Shown: positions 45,901 to 55,742, numbered from the stretch's first letter. The stretch is DNA of 64,000 nt from Pseudoalteromonas aurantia 208 (GCF_014858725.1 NZ_AQGV01000014.1:186001-250000); one strand, 5' to 3'. The notes: generated by a model from the sequence alone, not told the origin. Numbers and translations: made by a program.

Positions 45901-47337
45901 AATATCATATGTCCAGTTAATACCCACCCCCGCATCGCTCAAGGTCAGCTCAACATCAAGGTCAAACTTGGCCTGTACCGCATCACTCTCATACGCGCTC
46001 ATCTGCACCCCTGGTAGGGCGACTGACTCACCTTCATGATGCAAACCATAGTCTGTATTCGTTGTCATCATGATTTGGAATAACGGGCTATGTGCCTTAC
46101 TTCGCGGTACCTTCAATCTATCTACTAACTGCTCAAATGGCACGTCTTGATGCGATTGCGCCTCTAAATGTACCGCTCTGATATGCTTAAAGTATTCCCC
46201 GACCGTGTGGTACCCCGTGTTCGCTCTGAGCACTAATGTGTTCACAAAAAACCCTATCAACGGCGTCAGCTCTGCCTGCATTCTATTGGCTACTGGCGTT
46301 CCTATCACAATGTCTGCGCTATTACTGTGTCTTGCTAGCAGCAAAGATAACGCACCATGTAATAACATAAATGGCGTTAATTGATATTGCTTCGCCACGG
46401 CTTGTAATTTCTCCCCCACAGTACTTGGCAATGAGCCCGATAATAACGCGCCCTCATACGCCTTTATTTCTGGTCTTGGGTAACACAGTGGTAAACTATG
46501 CACACCCGGTAACTCATCTAGCTGTTTCGTCCAATAATCTAATTGATTATCCAGTACCTCTCCCTCTAAATGCGTGTGTTGCCAATGTGCATAATCTGCA
46601 TATTGGATTTCCAGCTCTGGTAATGGGCTTACTTTTCCTTGGCTATACGCGTCATATAACGCAAAGAACTCTTTGGCCAATACATCCATCGACCAGCCAT
46701 CTGAGGCAATATGGTGCATATTAAATAGCAACACGCCTGCACTGTCAGCCGTTTTGATATAGCTGACACGCAGCATCACATCTTCTGCCAGATTAAACGC
46801 CTGCGTAAACTCACTGTCAACCAATGCTTTAACCGCGTGTGCTTGCATCTCACCAGTGAGATGAGATAGGTCTTCGACTGCCACCTCAAAGTGCACCGCT
46901 GACATCGCGCAGATCTGTTGCTTCGCTACCCCCGCCACTTCAATGTAGCGCGTTCGCAAAACTTCATGACGCGCAATGATGTCACTAAAAGCACGATTAA
47001 CCACCGCGATATCGAGCGCGCCCTGCACTTCAAAAGCCATCGGCATGTTGTACTCAGCGGAGCCCCCTTGTAAGCTATCAATGAACCATAAGCGCTGTTG
47101 CGCAAAAGAACATACTTCTAAGGTTTCGTGATTGTCATGGACTCTCCTCACAATTTTGTTGTGAGTCAGCTCCAGTTCTTTTTTCTGTAAATAACTTAAC
47201 AAAGCCTCTTTATTATTTTTGATCAAGATAATTGTATCCTGATCTAAGCGTCCTTTGGAAGATTTGGCTTTCAGTTTGCCCTCATCGATATACAGCAAAG
47301 TTCCTTCAGAAATCAGTTTTGAATAGAGCTCGTTCAT
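42850..47337 (-). CDS. NRPS, module 5 and start of module 6: TubC-C-A-T-C(truncated)
   Basis: About 1495 aa. An N-terminal TubC-like docking domain (about 1-55) should receive the peptide from the NRPS ending at 47568. C5 follows with HHIASDGWS, then A5 (about 540-1010; code read as DAQDLGVVN, glutamine/glutamate-like) and T (GGHSLLSIRL). The next C domain is abnormal. Its first 40 residues and the preceding linker are repeated in frame. After QYQLTPFML the sequence jumps to the start of an A domain in the wrong frame and ends 22 residues later. I chose the ATG at 47337, which aligns the docking domain with the one at 60648; a GTG at 47346 is possible. This is likely the 5' part of a gene continuing to 36793. 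Confidence 0.85.
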   Translation of the reverse strand: MNELYSKLISEGTLLYIDEGKLKAKSSKGRLDQDTIILIKNNKEALLSYLQKKELELTHNKIVRRVHDNHETLEVCSFAQQRLWFIDSLQGGSAEYNMPMAFEVQGALDIAVVNRAFSDIIARHEVLRTRYIEVAGVAKQQICAMSAVHFEVAVEDLSHLTGEMQAHAVKALVDSEFTQAFNLAEDVMLRVSYIKTADSAGVLLFNMHHIASDGWSMDVLAKEFFALYDAYSQGKVSPLPELEIQYADYAHWQHTHLEGEVLDNQLDYWTKQLDELPGVHSLPLCYPRPEIKAYEGALLSGSLPSTVGEKLQAVAKQYQLTPFMLLHGALSLLLARHSNSADIVIGTPVANRMQAELTPLIGFFVNTLVLRANTGYHTVGEYFKHIRAVHLEAQSHQDVPFEQLVDRLKVPRSKAHSPLFQIMMTTNTDYGLHHEGESVALPGVQMSAYESDAVQAKFDLDVELTLSDAGVGINWTYDIGLFSEAAIARLNAHLCRLLTSLSEVTEETVALPSLAMLSESETAHLVTGLNNTEIAYDKAACIHTLFEQQAQQQPDKVAVVFADKTLTYKQLNEQSNQLAHYLREHHAIRPDSLVGLCVERSLEMVVGILGILKAGGAYVPLDPHYPQERLSYMLADAQLSLVLHQGAGAAALSEFTGALVSLEAAQYGHYSTDNLDKGALGLSSSNLAYVIYTSGSTGKPKGVMIEHRSAQALMHEMSDWFTGVTRFGWGASYVFDASLQGIVCLFSGRTLIVVPEDIKTQPERLQDYIQSHHIELLDCTPSVLQFWLDTWHDFTPPHLLVGGEAISQALWQRLAGYTAKGIEIRNVYGPTECTVNSTMAHVSGTEVHIGKPLSYMRSYVLSDDGRRGLVPYGSAGELYLGGDGLARGYLNQPSLTAERFIDNPYFDEHDPHSSRRLYRTGDLVRYLPDGELAFMGRTDDQVKIRGFRIELGEIETQLAQQAGVESALVMAKELAGSQQLVGYMHSPAVLDDGAKTSLIEQVKTALAAQLPEYMVPSVLMVVHEWPLTPNGKVDKRALPAAEGAALQGGYVAPQTETELGLVEIWSELLGIEATGISSTANFYALGGHSLLSIRLMAKIRQRFAVELPVQVIFDTPNLAALALTLADYHCDAMVSTPLRAIPRTSDIQPVSFAQQRLWFIDSLQGGSAEYNMPMAFEVQGALDIAIFDTPNLAALALTLADYHCDAMVSTPLRAIPRTSDIQPVSFAQQRLWFIDSLQGGSAEYNMPMAFEVQGALDIAVVNRAFSDIIARHEVLRTRYIEVAGVAKQQICAMSAVHFEVAVEDLSHLTGEMQAHAVKALVDSEFTQAFNLAEDVMLRVSYIKTADSAGVLLFNMHHIASDGWSMDVLAKEFFALYDAYSQGKVSPLPELEIQYADYAHWQHTHLEGEVLDNQLDYWTKQLDELPGVHSLPLCYPRPDIKAYDGALLSGSLPSAVGEKLQAVAKQYQLTPFMLPYLSSKPSSNQIRLRWSLQIKC
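43561..44004. repeat. Imperfect 222-bp in-frame tandem duplication (T-C linker and C start)
   Basis: Unit 1 is 43561-43782 and unit 2 is 43783-44004. They differ at about four positions, so this is not a simple copying error of one read. At 74 codons, it repeats the linker and the first part of the C domain (FAQQRLWFIDSLQGG segment) without breaking the frame. Confidence 0.85.
44095..47105 (-). repeat. Module-5 copy of the 3-kb repeat (C-A-T)
   Basis: This is the partner of 37645-40655. Its C-domain and A-start part (about 45230-47105) is also nearly identical to 48934-50809 in module 4, at an offset of about 3704 bp. The A cores of modules 4 and 5 differ completely. Confidence 0.85.
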
Positions 47338-47506
47338 ATTAATCACGTCACCTTAGATTTTTGTTATTGATGTCTCTCAAAATAAATGAAATTACATATC
47401 CGTTATGCTTAAAATTTATTGGTTCACTAATACGATCACCAAATTACTTTTCGAGAGATTTTTATAAAGTTTATTCTTCGTTATGTTTCTTAAGTCGAGG
47501 CATAAT
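47338..47506. other. Upstream region of the last NRPS gene
   Basis: This AT-rich stretch follows the hairpin behind the upstream NRPS gene. It could hold a separate promoter for modules 5-7. No clear -35/-10 pair. Confidence 0.35.
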
Positions 47507-47543
47507 AAGTAATGCACTGTCGCAAAAGCTCAGTGCATTACTT
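47507..47543 (-). terminator. Hairpin after the four-domain-pair NRPS gene
   Basis: A 13-bp perfect stem (AAGTAATGCACTG / CAGTGCATTACTT) with an 11-base loop begins 25 bp past the NRPS stop. It has no strong U-run, so it may be a terminator or attenuator within the cluster. Confidence 0.55.
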
Positions 47544-47567
47544 AACTTATCTCATGAGTCCATATCA

Positions 47568-50500
47568 TTAAAACTCATATTCAGTGGCATCTTCTGATTC
47601 CAATAAGGCCTGCTGTAAGAGTTCTTCAGCTTTTTGGTGCTCGCACAAGTTACACAAATCTGAAATACTTGCTATATCATAAAGGTCTTTTAACTCAATG
47701 TGCGTATAACCAACCTCCTTCAATTGAGCAAGAAAGCGCACCACTAATAGAGAGTGGCCACCTAAATCAAAGAAGTTTGCATTGACACTTATATGCTCAG
47801 CATCGATATAAAGCAATTTAGATATCAAATCGATAATTAACCGCTCTGTATCCGTTGTTGGTGCAACGTAATCATGGAGCAATACACTCTCTGCCACTGG
47901 CAATGCCCGTTTATCGACTTTACCATTTGGCGTCAACGGCCATTCATGCACTACCACAAAAGCACTGGGTACCATATATTCTGGTAATTGCTCAGTTAAA
48001 GTGCTCTTTACTTGCTTCATAAATAACATGTGTTCTTGTGTTTCAAGTCGCTCCGATGGCTGAATATAAGCGACTAATTGTTTACCACCGGCCACCATTT
48101 TCGTCATCACTAAGGCTGACTCAACTCGTTGCTGCTGCACTAATTGTGCTTCGACTTCACCAAGTTCAACCCTAAATCCACGAATTTTGACTTGATCATC
48201 CGCACGGCCAATGAACTCTAGCGTACCGTCGGCTAAATACCTTACCAAATCTCCCGTACGATATATTCGTTGTGAACTATGTGGATCATTAGCATTAAAA
48301 TAGGGGTTTTCAATAAACTGCTCTGTTGTAAGTGCTGCGCGGTTTAAATAACCTCGAGCCAACCCATCCCCTCCAATATATAATTCCCCAACAGCACCAA
48401 AAGGGACAAGTTCAGTATTCAAATCAAGTATAAGTAACTGATTGTTAATGTTTGGCTGTCCGATAGAGACCGTGCTACATTTTGCATCTGCTTCAGATGT
48501 ACAATACGTTGACGCTGTAATCGTTGCCTCTGTTGGGCCATATGTATTCATGAGTTGAACATGACGACCCAGCTTTTGATAATGGTGAGATACTGTGGAT
48601 GGTGTTAATGCCTCACCCCCAACAATGACTAACCTTATCGATGTGTTTGTAAAGACCCCTTTATCAACCAATAATTGCGCCCAAAATGCCGTGGGTAAAC
48701 TGACTACAGAGACTGTATTCTGCGTGCAAAAATTGATAAATTCCTGTAATCCTTGTCTGCACTCGTCATTACTGATAACTAATCGGGCTCCCTGACACAA
48801 TGTACCGAAGAACTCTTCAACAAAGATATCAAAGCAAATATTTGAAAACTGCAACACAGCATCATTATCATCGACATTATAAGTTTCACGAATATGCTCT
48901 TGGTAGTTAGCTAAAGCACGATGCTCGATCATCACCCCTTTGGGCTTACCTGTCGAACCCGACGTATAAATCACATACGCCAAATTACTGGACGATAACC
49001 CCAATGCCCCCTTATCTAAATTATCGGTACTGTAATGACCATACTGCGCTGCTTCTAAAGACACCAACGCACCCGTAAATTCGCTCAAGGCCGCAGCCCC
49101 TGCCCCCTGATGTAATACCAAGCTTAACTGCGCATCCGCCAACATATAACTTAAACGCTCTTGCGGGTAATGTGGGTCCAGTGGGACATACGCCCCACCC
49201 GCCTTCAAAATGCCTAAAATCCCGACCACCATCTCCAACGAGCGTTCCACACACAAGCCCACTAAACTGTCTGGTCGAATAGCATGATGCTCTCGCAGGT
49301 AATGCGCCAATTGGTTCGACTGCTCATTCAACTGCTTGTACGTCAGTGTTTTATCGGCAAAGACCACCGCAACCTTATCCGGCTGCTGCTGTGCTTGTTG
49401 TTCAAATAAGGTATGAATGCATGCCGCTTTATCGTATGCAATCTCCGTATTATTAAGCCCTGTCACTAAATGCGCTGTCTCTGACTCCGACAACATCGCC
49501 AAACTAGGCAACGCCACCGTCTCTTCTGTGACTTCACTCAAACTCGTTAATAAACGACACAAGTGTGCGTTTAACCGCGCTATCGCTGCTTCACTGAATA
49601 AGCCAATATCATATGTCCAGTTAATACCCACCCCCGCATCGCTCAAGGTCAGCTCAACATCAAGGTCAAACTTGGCCTGTACCGCATCACTCTCATACGC
49701 GCTCATCTGCACCCCTGGTAGGGCGACTGACTCACCTTCATGATGCAAACCATAGTCTGTATTCGTTGTCATCATGATTTGGAATAACGGGCTATGTGCC
49801 TTACTTCGCGGTACCTTCAATCTATCTACTAACTGCTCAAATGGCACGTCTTGATGCGATTGCGCCTCTAAATGTACCGCTCTGATATGCTTAAAGTATT
49901 CCCCGACCGTGTGGTACCCCGTGTTCGCTCTGAGCACTAATGTGTTCACAAAAAACCCTATCAACGGCGTCAGCTCTGCCTGCATTCTATTGGCTACTGG
50001 CGTTCCTATCACAATGTCTGCGCTATTACTGTGTCTTGCTAGCAGCAAAGATAACGCACCATGTAATAACATAAATGGCGTTAATTGATATTGCTTCGCC
50101 ACGGCTTGTAATTTCTCCCCCACAGTACTTGGCAATGAGCCCGATAATAACGCGCCCTCATACGCCTTTATGTCTGGTCTTGGGTAACACAGTGGTAAAC
50201 TATGCACACCCGGTAACTCATCTAGCTGTTTCGTCCAATAATCTAATTGATTATCCAGTACCTCTCCCTCTAAATGCGTGTGTTGCCAATGTGCATAATC
50301 TGCATATTGGATTTCCAGCTCTGGTAATGGGCTTACTTTTCCTTGGCTATACGCGTCATATAACGCAAAGAACTCTTTGGCCAATACATCCATCGACCAG
50401 CCATCTGAGGCAATATGGTGCATATTAAATAGCAACACGCCTGCACTGTCAGCCGTTTTGATATAGCTGACACGCAGCATTACATCTTCTGCCAGATTAA

Positions 50501-53500
50501 ACGCCTGCGTAAACTCACGGTCAACCAATGCTTTAACCGCGTGTGCTTGCATCTCACCAGTGAGATGAGATAGGTCTTCGACTGCCACCTCAAAGTGCAC
50601 CGCTGACATCGCGCAGATCTGTTGCTTCGCTACCCCCGCCACTTCAATGTAGCGCGTTCGCAAAACTTCATGACGCGCAATGATGTCACTAAAAGCACGA
50701 TTAACCACCGCGATATCGAGCGCGCCCTGCACTTCAAAAGCCATCGGCATATTGTACTCAGCGGAGCCGCCTTGCAAGCTATCAATGAACCATAAACGCT
50801 GTTGCGCAAAAGACACCGGTTGGATATCTGAGGTGCGCGGTATAGCACGTAAAGGTGTACTGACCATCGCGTCGCAGTGATAGTCAGCCAATGTCAGTGC
50901 CAGTGCGGCCAAATTTGGGGTATCAAAAATTACTTGTACCGGTAATTCAACTGCAAAGCGCTGACGTATTTTTGCCATCAAACGAATACTCAATAATGAG
51001 TGGCCCCCCAACGCATAAAAGTTTGCCGTGGTGCTAATACCTGTCGCTTCTATTCCTAACAGTTCAGACCAAATCTCAACCAGCCCTAATTCCGTCTCTG
51101 TTTGTGGGGCAACATACTCTGTTTCTAAACTCTGACTCTCGATCGCTGGTAAAGCCTTCCTATCTACTTTACCATTCGATGTAAGTGGCCATTCACTTAC
51201 AACCACAAATAGACTCGGCACCATATGCTCTGGTAAAGCACGACCCAGTGACGCTTTTATATCTGCTACAAAGGTACTCTTATCATCTTCTAGTAACGTA
51301 TCTGTTGGTTTGACATAGCCTATCAACTGCATTGATCCCGCCACCTCCTTGGCCATCACCAACGCAGAATCAACCAAAGGCGCATTCCCTAACTGATGCT
51401 CTATTTCTCCTAACTCTATACGTAGCCCACGGATCTTCACTTGATGGTCGATTCGACCTTGATATTCTATTTCACCATCTTCTCTAACGCGTGCTAAGTC
51501 ACCTGTTTTATACAATCGCGGTGAACTATGTGGCAAACCCGCATCTAAATAGGGATTATCGATAAACCGTGCTTGCGTTAGCGCGGCTTGGTTCAAATAA
51601 CCTCGCGCCAATCCATCTCCCCCGATATGCAGCTCTCCTATCGCACCCTGTGGCACCACATTTAAATGCGGATCTAACACCATCAACTGAATATTATCTA
51701 TGGCTTTTCCTATCGGAACACCCCGACTAATGTCACCCGCACAATCCCAATAACTCACATCTATCGCCGCTTCCGTCGGACCATATAAATTATGTAACTC
51801 TGCCGTCGGTAAGTTGTCTCTAAATGCCTTTACATGACCCTGTTGTAGCGCTTCACCACTACAAAAAACTTGTTTCACACTGCCACTATTTTTAAACCCG
51901 CTATGCTCTAAAATAACCCCTAACATCGAAGGCACGAAGTGCATTTTTGTGATCCCTTGAGATTGGATCAACTCACACAAATACTCTGGGTCTTTATGGC
52001 CATCGGGTTTAGCCACCACAAGCTGCCCACCATATGCCAATGTCCACACAAACTCCCACACCGACACATCAAAGCTGTAAGGGGTTTTTTGCAGCACTTT
52101 ATCCTCCGCAGTCATCCCATACTTATTGTGCATCCAGTGGATCCGATTAAACAATGCTTGGTGCTCTACCATCACACCTTTAGGCTGCCCTGTTGAACCT
52201 GATGTATAAATTACGTAAGCCAAATTCCGTGATAACACCTCTGAGTTCTCGTCATTGTCCGCCGATACAGGCTCAAAGAGCGCTTTATCATCTAATGCAA
52301 TAAGCTCACCAGTAAAGTCCCCTAGTTGCTGCGTGGTATCGCCTTGGGTTAATACCACAGATAATTCAGCATCCTCTAGCATATAGTTCAAACGCGCCTG
52401 TGGGTAACTTGGGTCTAATGGCACATATGCGCCGCCGGCCTTCAAAATACCTAAAATTCCTATCACCATTTCCAGCGAGCGTTCCACACACAAGCCTACC
52501 AAACTGTCTGGCCGAATAGCATGATGTTCCCGTAGGTAATGCGCCACTTTATTTGATTGCTCGTTCAACTGCTTATACGTCAGCATTTTATCTGCAAAGA
52601 CCACCGCAACCTTATCTGGTTGCTGCTGGGCTTGCTGCTCAAATAAGGTATGAATACAGGCTGTTTTATCGTACGCCACTGATGTCTCATTTAATGTATG
52701 AGTCAAATGGTAAACTTCCTCTTGCGCCAACATGGGTAACGAATGAATGGCATACTCAGGCTGTGCTTGCAATGTGCTTAATGCAGATAACAGTGTACAT
52801 AAATGCTGATTTAGCTGGGTAATATGGGCATGCGTAAACAAACTGGTATCATATTCCCATGTTAAGCCCAGCCCCATATCACTGAGACTCATATCAATGT
52901 CTAAATCATATTTAGCGCGAATAAAGTCACTCTGGTAGGTTTGTAACTCGACATGAGGCAATTGAAATGACTTTGTGCTGCTGTCATCGTGAATACCATA
53001 ATCGCTATTGGTGGTCATGACTATCTGGAATAAAGGGCCGTGCAATGAACTACGGGGGATTTTTAAACGTTCTACTAGCTTCTCAAAAGGCACATCCTGA
53101 TTTGATTGCGCATCTAAGTGTACTTGCCTGATATGCGAAAAATATGCGCTCAGCGTATCATGATTGGTATTTGCTCTGAGCACCAATGTATTGGCAAAAA
53201 ACCCAATCAAAGGGTTTGTCTCTGACTGCAACCGGTTTGCAACTGGGGTACCAATAACAATATCAGCGCTATTACTGTGCCGAGCCAACAATAATGAAAG
53301 CGCACCATGTAATAACATAAAAGGGGTCAATTGATGCGCATTTGCTACCGCTTGTAATTGAGTTGCAATATGCGCTGATAACTGCCCTTGCACAATCGCT
53401 ACTTTACGCTCTTTTTCATTTGAACGGGCTTTATCTAAAGGCAGAGTATGCTCTGCGGGTACATCCGCTAATTGTTGCACCCAATAATTGAGCTGCTTTT

Positions 53501-54281
53501 CAAGTACTCCCCCTTCTAAATAGGTTCTTTGCCACTGTGCATAATCACTATATTGAATATCTAACGGGGCCAATCCACTTTCTAGGCCCTCGCTATAAGC
53601 ATGGTAGAGGGTAAAAAACTCTTTTAGAAGTACTTCCATTGACCAACCATCAGAAGCGATGTGGTGCATATTCAGCAGTAGCACACCTGACTCTGAGGTC
53701 TGTTTGATATACCCGACACGAAGCATCACGTCTTGTTTTAAGTTAAATACCTGACGGGTCAATCGGGTCGCTTGTTCTGCAACTTCTGACGTTAACGTCT
53801 CACCTGTGAGATGGGTTAAATCTATCTGTGTAATATTGAAATCAACCTCAGACATCGCACGAACGACCTGATATGTCTCTCCTTGCACTTCCCGATATAC
53901 AGTGCGCAGTACTTCATGACGTTCAATGATGGTGCTAAATACTCGGGTTAATAAGGGGAGATCCAACTCTCCCGACACCTCAAAAGCGATGGGCATATTA
54001 TATTCTGTCGTGCCCTCTTGAAGGTTATCAATGAACCATAGTCGCTGCTGTGAATACGATAACGGGATATTCACTTCGTGAGTGGGGTGCTTAATTATCT
54101 TTTTATATCCGTTGGTATTTATATAATAAACAATCTGTTCTTTGTGCTGCTTTATCCGTTGGATCAGTGCGGGGTCTGGCTGCTCACTGTCAAAGCCTAC
54201 CTTTAACTGATCATTATCAACTACTTCAAATGAGAATAGCGCCTCTGAACACTCCGCTATCAAGTCTTTAATATTTTCCAC
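47568..54281 (-). CDS. NRPS, modules 3 and 4: TubC-C-A-T-C-A-T
   Basis: About 2237 aa. TubC-like docking domain (1-55), C3 (HHIASDGWS), A3 (about 530-1020), T (GGHSLLSIRL), C4, A4 (about 1600-2080) and T (GGHSLLVVRF), then an acidic tail. The specificity positions read DVWHFSLID for A3, which matches serine codes, and DIESIGTIT for A4. Glu at position 239 of A4 suggests a basic side chain, but with low certainty. I place the start at GTG 54281: it aligns with other TubC domains and has AAGGG 10 bases upstream, whereas the upstream TTG would add unrelated residues. No epimerization domain is present, so L residues are expected. Confidence 0.9.
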   Translation of the reverse strand: MENIKDLIAECSEALFSFEVVDNDQLKVGFDSEQPDPALIQRIKQHKEQIVYYINTNGYKKIIKHPTHEVNIPLSYSQQRLWFIDNLQEGTTEYNMPIAFEVSGELDLPLLTRVFSTIIERHEVLRTVYREVQGETYQVVRAMSEVDFNITQIDLTHLTGETLTSEVAEQATRLTRQVFNLKQDVMLRVGYIKQTSESGVLLLNMHHIASDGWSMEVLLKEFFTLYHAYSEGLESGLAPLDIQYSDYAQWQRTYLEGGVLEKQLNYWVQQLADVPAEHTLPLDKARSNEKERKVAIVQGQLSAHIATQLQAVANAHQLTPFMLLHGALSLLLARHSNSADIVIGTPVANRLQSETNPLIGFFANTLVLRANTNHDTLSAYFSHIRQVHLDAQSNQDVPFEKLVERLKIPRSSLHGPLFQIVMTTNSDYGIHDDSSTKSFQLPHVELQTYQSDFIRAKYDLDIDMSLSDMGLGLTWEYDTSLFTHAHITQLNQHLCTLLSALSTLQAQPEYAIHSLPMLAQEEVYHLTHTLNETSVAYDKTACIHTLFEQQAQQQPDKVAVVFADKMLTYKQLNEQSNKVAHYLREHHAIRPDSLVGLCVERSLEMVIGILGILKAGGAYVPLDPSYPQARLNYMLEDAELSVVLTQGDTTQQLGDFTGELIALDDKALFEPVSADNDENSEVLSRNLAYVIYTSGSTGQPKGVMVEHQALFNRIHWMHNKYGMTAEDKVLQKTPYSFDVSVWEFVWTLAYGGQLVVAKPDGHKDPEYLCELIQSQGITKMHFVPSMLGVILEHSGFKNSGSVKQVFCSGEALQQGHVKAFRDNLPTAELHNLYGPTEAAIDVSYWDCAGDISRGVPIGKAIDNIQLMVLDPHLNVVPQGAIGELHIGGDGLARGYLNQAALTQARFIDNPYLDAGLPHSSPRLYKTGDLARVREDGEIEYQGRIDHQVKIRGLRIELGEIEHQLGNAPLVDSALVMAKEVAGSMQLIGYVKPTDTLLEDDKSTFVADIKASLGRALPEHMVPSLFVVVSEWPLTSNGKVDRKALPAIESQSLETEYVAPQTETELGLVEIWSELLGIEATGISTTANFYALGGHSLLSIRLMAKIRQRFAVELPVQVIFDTPNLAALALTLADYHCDAMVSTPLRAIPRTSDIQPVSFAQQRLWFIDSLQGGSAEYNMPMAFEVQGALDIAVVNRAFSDIIARHEVLRTRYIEVAGVAKQQICAMSAVHFEVAVEDLSHLTGEMQAHAVKALVDREFTQAFNLAEDVMLRVSYIKTADSAGVLLFNMHHIASDGWSMDVLAKEFFALYDAYSQGKVSPLPELEIQYADYAHWQHTHLEGEVLDNQLDYWTKQLDELPGVHSLPLCYPRPDIKAYEGALLSGSLPSTVGEKLQAVAKQYQLTPFMLLHGALSLLLARHSNSADIVIGTPVANRMQAELTPLIGFFVNTLVLRANTGYHTVGEYFKHIRAVHLEAQSHQDVPFEQLVDRLKVPRSKAHSPLFQIMMTTNTDYGLHHEGESVALPGVQMSAYESDAVQAKFDLDVELTLSDAGVGINWTYDIGLFSEAAIARLNAHLCRLLTSLSEVTEETVALPSLAMLSESETAHLVTGLNNTEIAYDKAACIHTLFEQQAQQQPDKVAVVFADKTLTYKQLNEQSNQLAHYLREHHAIRPDSLVGLCVERSLEMVVGILGILKAGGAYVPLDPHYPQERLSYMLADAQLSLVLHQGAGAAALSEFTGALVSLEAAQYGHYSTDNLDKGALGLSSSNLAYVIYTSGSTGKPKGVMIEHRALANYQEHIRETYNVDDNDAVLQFSNICFDIFVEEFFGTLCQGARLVISNDECRQGLQEFINFCTQNTVSVVSLPTAFWAQLLVDKGVFTNTSIRLVIVGGEALTPSTVSHHYQKLGRHVQLMNTYGPTEATITASTYCTSEADAKCSTVSIGQPNINNQLLILDLNTELVPFGAVGELYIGGDGLARGYLNRAALTTEQFIENPYFNANDPHSSQRIYRTGDLVRYLADGTLEFIGRADDQVKIRGFRVELGEVEAQLVQQQRVESALVMTKMVAGGKQLVAYIQPSERLETQEHMLFMKQVKSTLTEQLPEYMVPSAFVVVHEWPLTPNGKVDKRALPVAESVLLHDYVAPTTDTERLIIDLISKLLYIDAEHISVNANFFDLGGHSLLVVRFLAQLKEVGYTHIELKDLYDIASISDLCNLCEHQKAEELLQQALLESEDATEYEF

Positions 54282-54347
54282 TGAAACTCTACCCTTAATA
54301 TTTAAAATAGCCCTATTCTTAATGACGGTTACCCACACTGCGAACAA

Positions 54348-55742
54348 AACTTAATCGTGATATTACATCTATAATAATGTGTTGTGACGCTCATCCTATC
54401 CGTTGCGATATGTCGCAGCAGCCACGTAAATTCCAATAACTAAAAAATAATCAGCATGCTTTTAAGTCTTCTCGGCGAAAGCTTAACTTGCTCATTTATC
54501 CTCTTCAATTCCTCATACCCATAAATTAATGTGAATTGTTGTAATAACATCGACTAAACAAAGCTTCACAAAAGCAATAATGCCAAAATACGCACAACCG
54601 TTGCCTAGTTTCGATTCTTGTATGTTCTTATTCTATTCAATAAACAACAACTACTTTATAGGAACCTAGCATTTAACTGATATCTAATTGCATCAACTTA
54701 TGACTCACCTTATGGCACTCTTACGGTCGCTTTAGTCATAATTGAATAAATTATAAATCACCGATATTTATATTTAACGCCCTGGACGACAATAAACATC
54801 GCTTTTTTGCTTCTCAAAATATCATCAATTTTTGATAACAATCCTATTAGACATACCCTTCTTACGTACAACCTCAAGATATAGGATGAGTTAGCATGTT
54901 TTTTTATCTGCTCTTCGCACCAATAGTGTTTACCCGATAAACCAATAGCAAAAGTCATCCATTGGACTAAGATTCTACACAATTGCGTAGGAAACAATAT
55001 TGATATTAAAGCGAGTACTTCTTAGTTTACCGCTAATTTAATTTAAAAAGCAATACCCTTTTGAAGCAGATGTGGGGTGATATTACCAAGACATGGGTTC
55101 ATTTATAGCGTAAGCAGGCGATTTTTAATTATGGCCTGCTCCAATAATTCACGTTACGCTAACCGGATTACCTCTTGCCAACCGTGATTTTTCATCAACT
55201 TAGTTGCATGTAAATTATGCTTTTTATCTATATGCTCATCTCAGCATCTTTATAATGTGGGTAGTGAATAGATTCGAAACTATCCATTAATTGGAACTTG
55301 CAACTATAACTCCCCAAACACTGAAATACTCACCACATAACGCTCTCAAAGGCAAAATACCAATGGAAAAGTATTTCATGGTCTCTAATAAAACTCCTTT
55401 CTCAGATGAAATTTTAGACCGCTATAATGTTAAAAATGAAAGGGGTTGAGATCCCAATTACAAACACAATTTAGAGATCGCCAGATTAAAACGAGCTCTA
55501 TGAATCACACTTATAATTCTACGCAAGATCTATACTAAATTAGGTGGAGTTCATTATCCTTAACCTCTAAAATAACCCTATTTTTAATCTGGGTTACCTG
55601 TGTAATGTACTACCATAGCAGGTAACCTTTTGTGTAAAGCAAACTATGACATACGTGCCACTGCCATGATTAATTGCTTAAATAGCAGGTAACACAACAC
55701 TGTAAACCGCCCAGTTCACCGCTCACTTTACTCATGCTAAAT
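54348..55742. other. Long gene-free gap inside the NRPS cluster
   Basis: No convincing gene. It holds an interrupted inverted repeat (AGCGTAA 55107 with TTACGCT 55154, and GCAGGC 55114 with GCCTGC 55134), a 9-bp-stem hairpin (GGTTACCTG / CAGGTAACC, 55592-55627), and a 31-base stretch at 55568-55598 similar (26 of 31) to the leader of the next NRPS gene at 54303-54333. The gap may be the remains of a lost gene plus promoter DNA. Confidence 0.5.
55363..55503 (+). pseudogene. Possible small reading frame interrupted by TGA
   Basis: From ATG 55363 a 28-codon frame (MEKYFMVSNKTPFSDEIL...) meets TGA at 55447 and continues in the same frame with 17 plausible codons (DPNYKHNLEIARLKRAL) to TGA at 55501. 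The composition looks protein-like, but I recognise nothing and the ribosome binding site is weak. It may be a gene remnant. Confidence 0.2.

Noticed and set aside
47361..47597. 78-codon plus-strand frame between two NRPS genes
   Set aside because: It crosses the hairpin and runs antisense into the NRPS gene; no ribosome binding site and no protein-like pattern beyond hydrophobic residues.
37645..50975. The repeated blocks as a CRISPR or satellite-like array
   Set aside because: Repeat units are coding NRPS domains of 0.2-3 kb with protein-level conservation. There are no short regularly spaced repeats.
54758..54997. 79-codon minus-strand frame in the NRPS gap
   Set aside because: No ribosome binding site and no recognisable features; length is expected by chance in AT-rich DNA.
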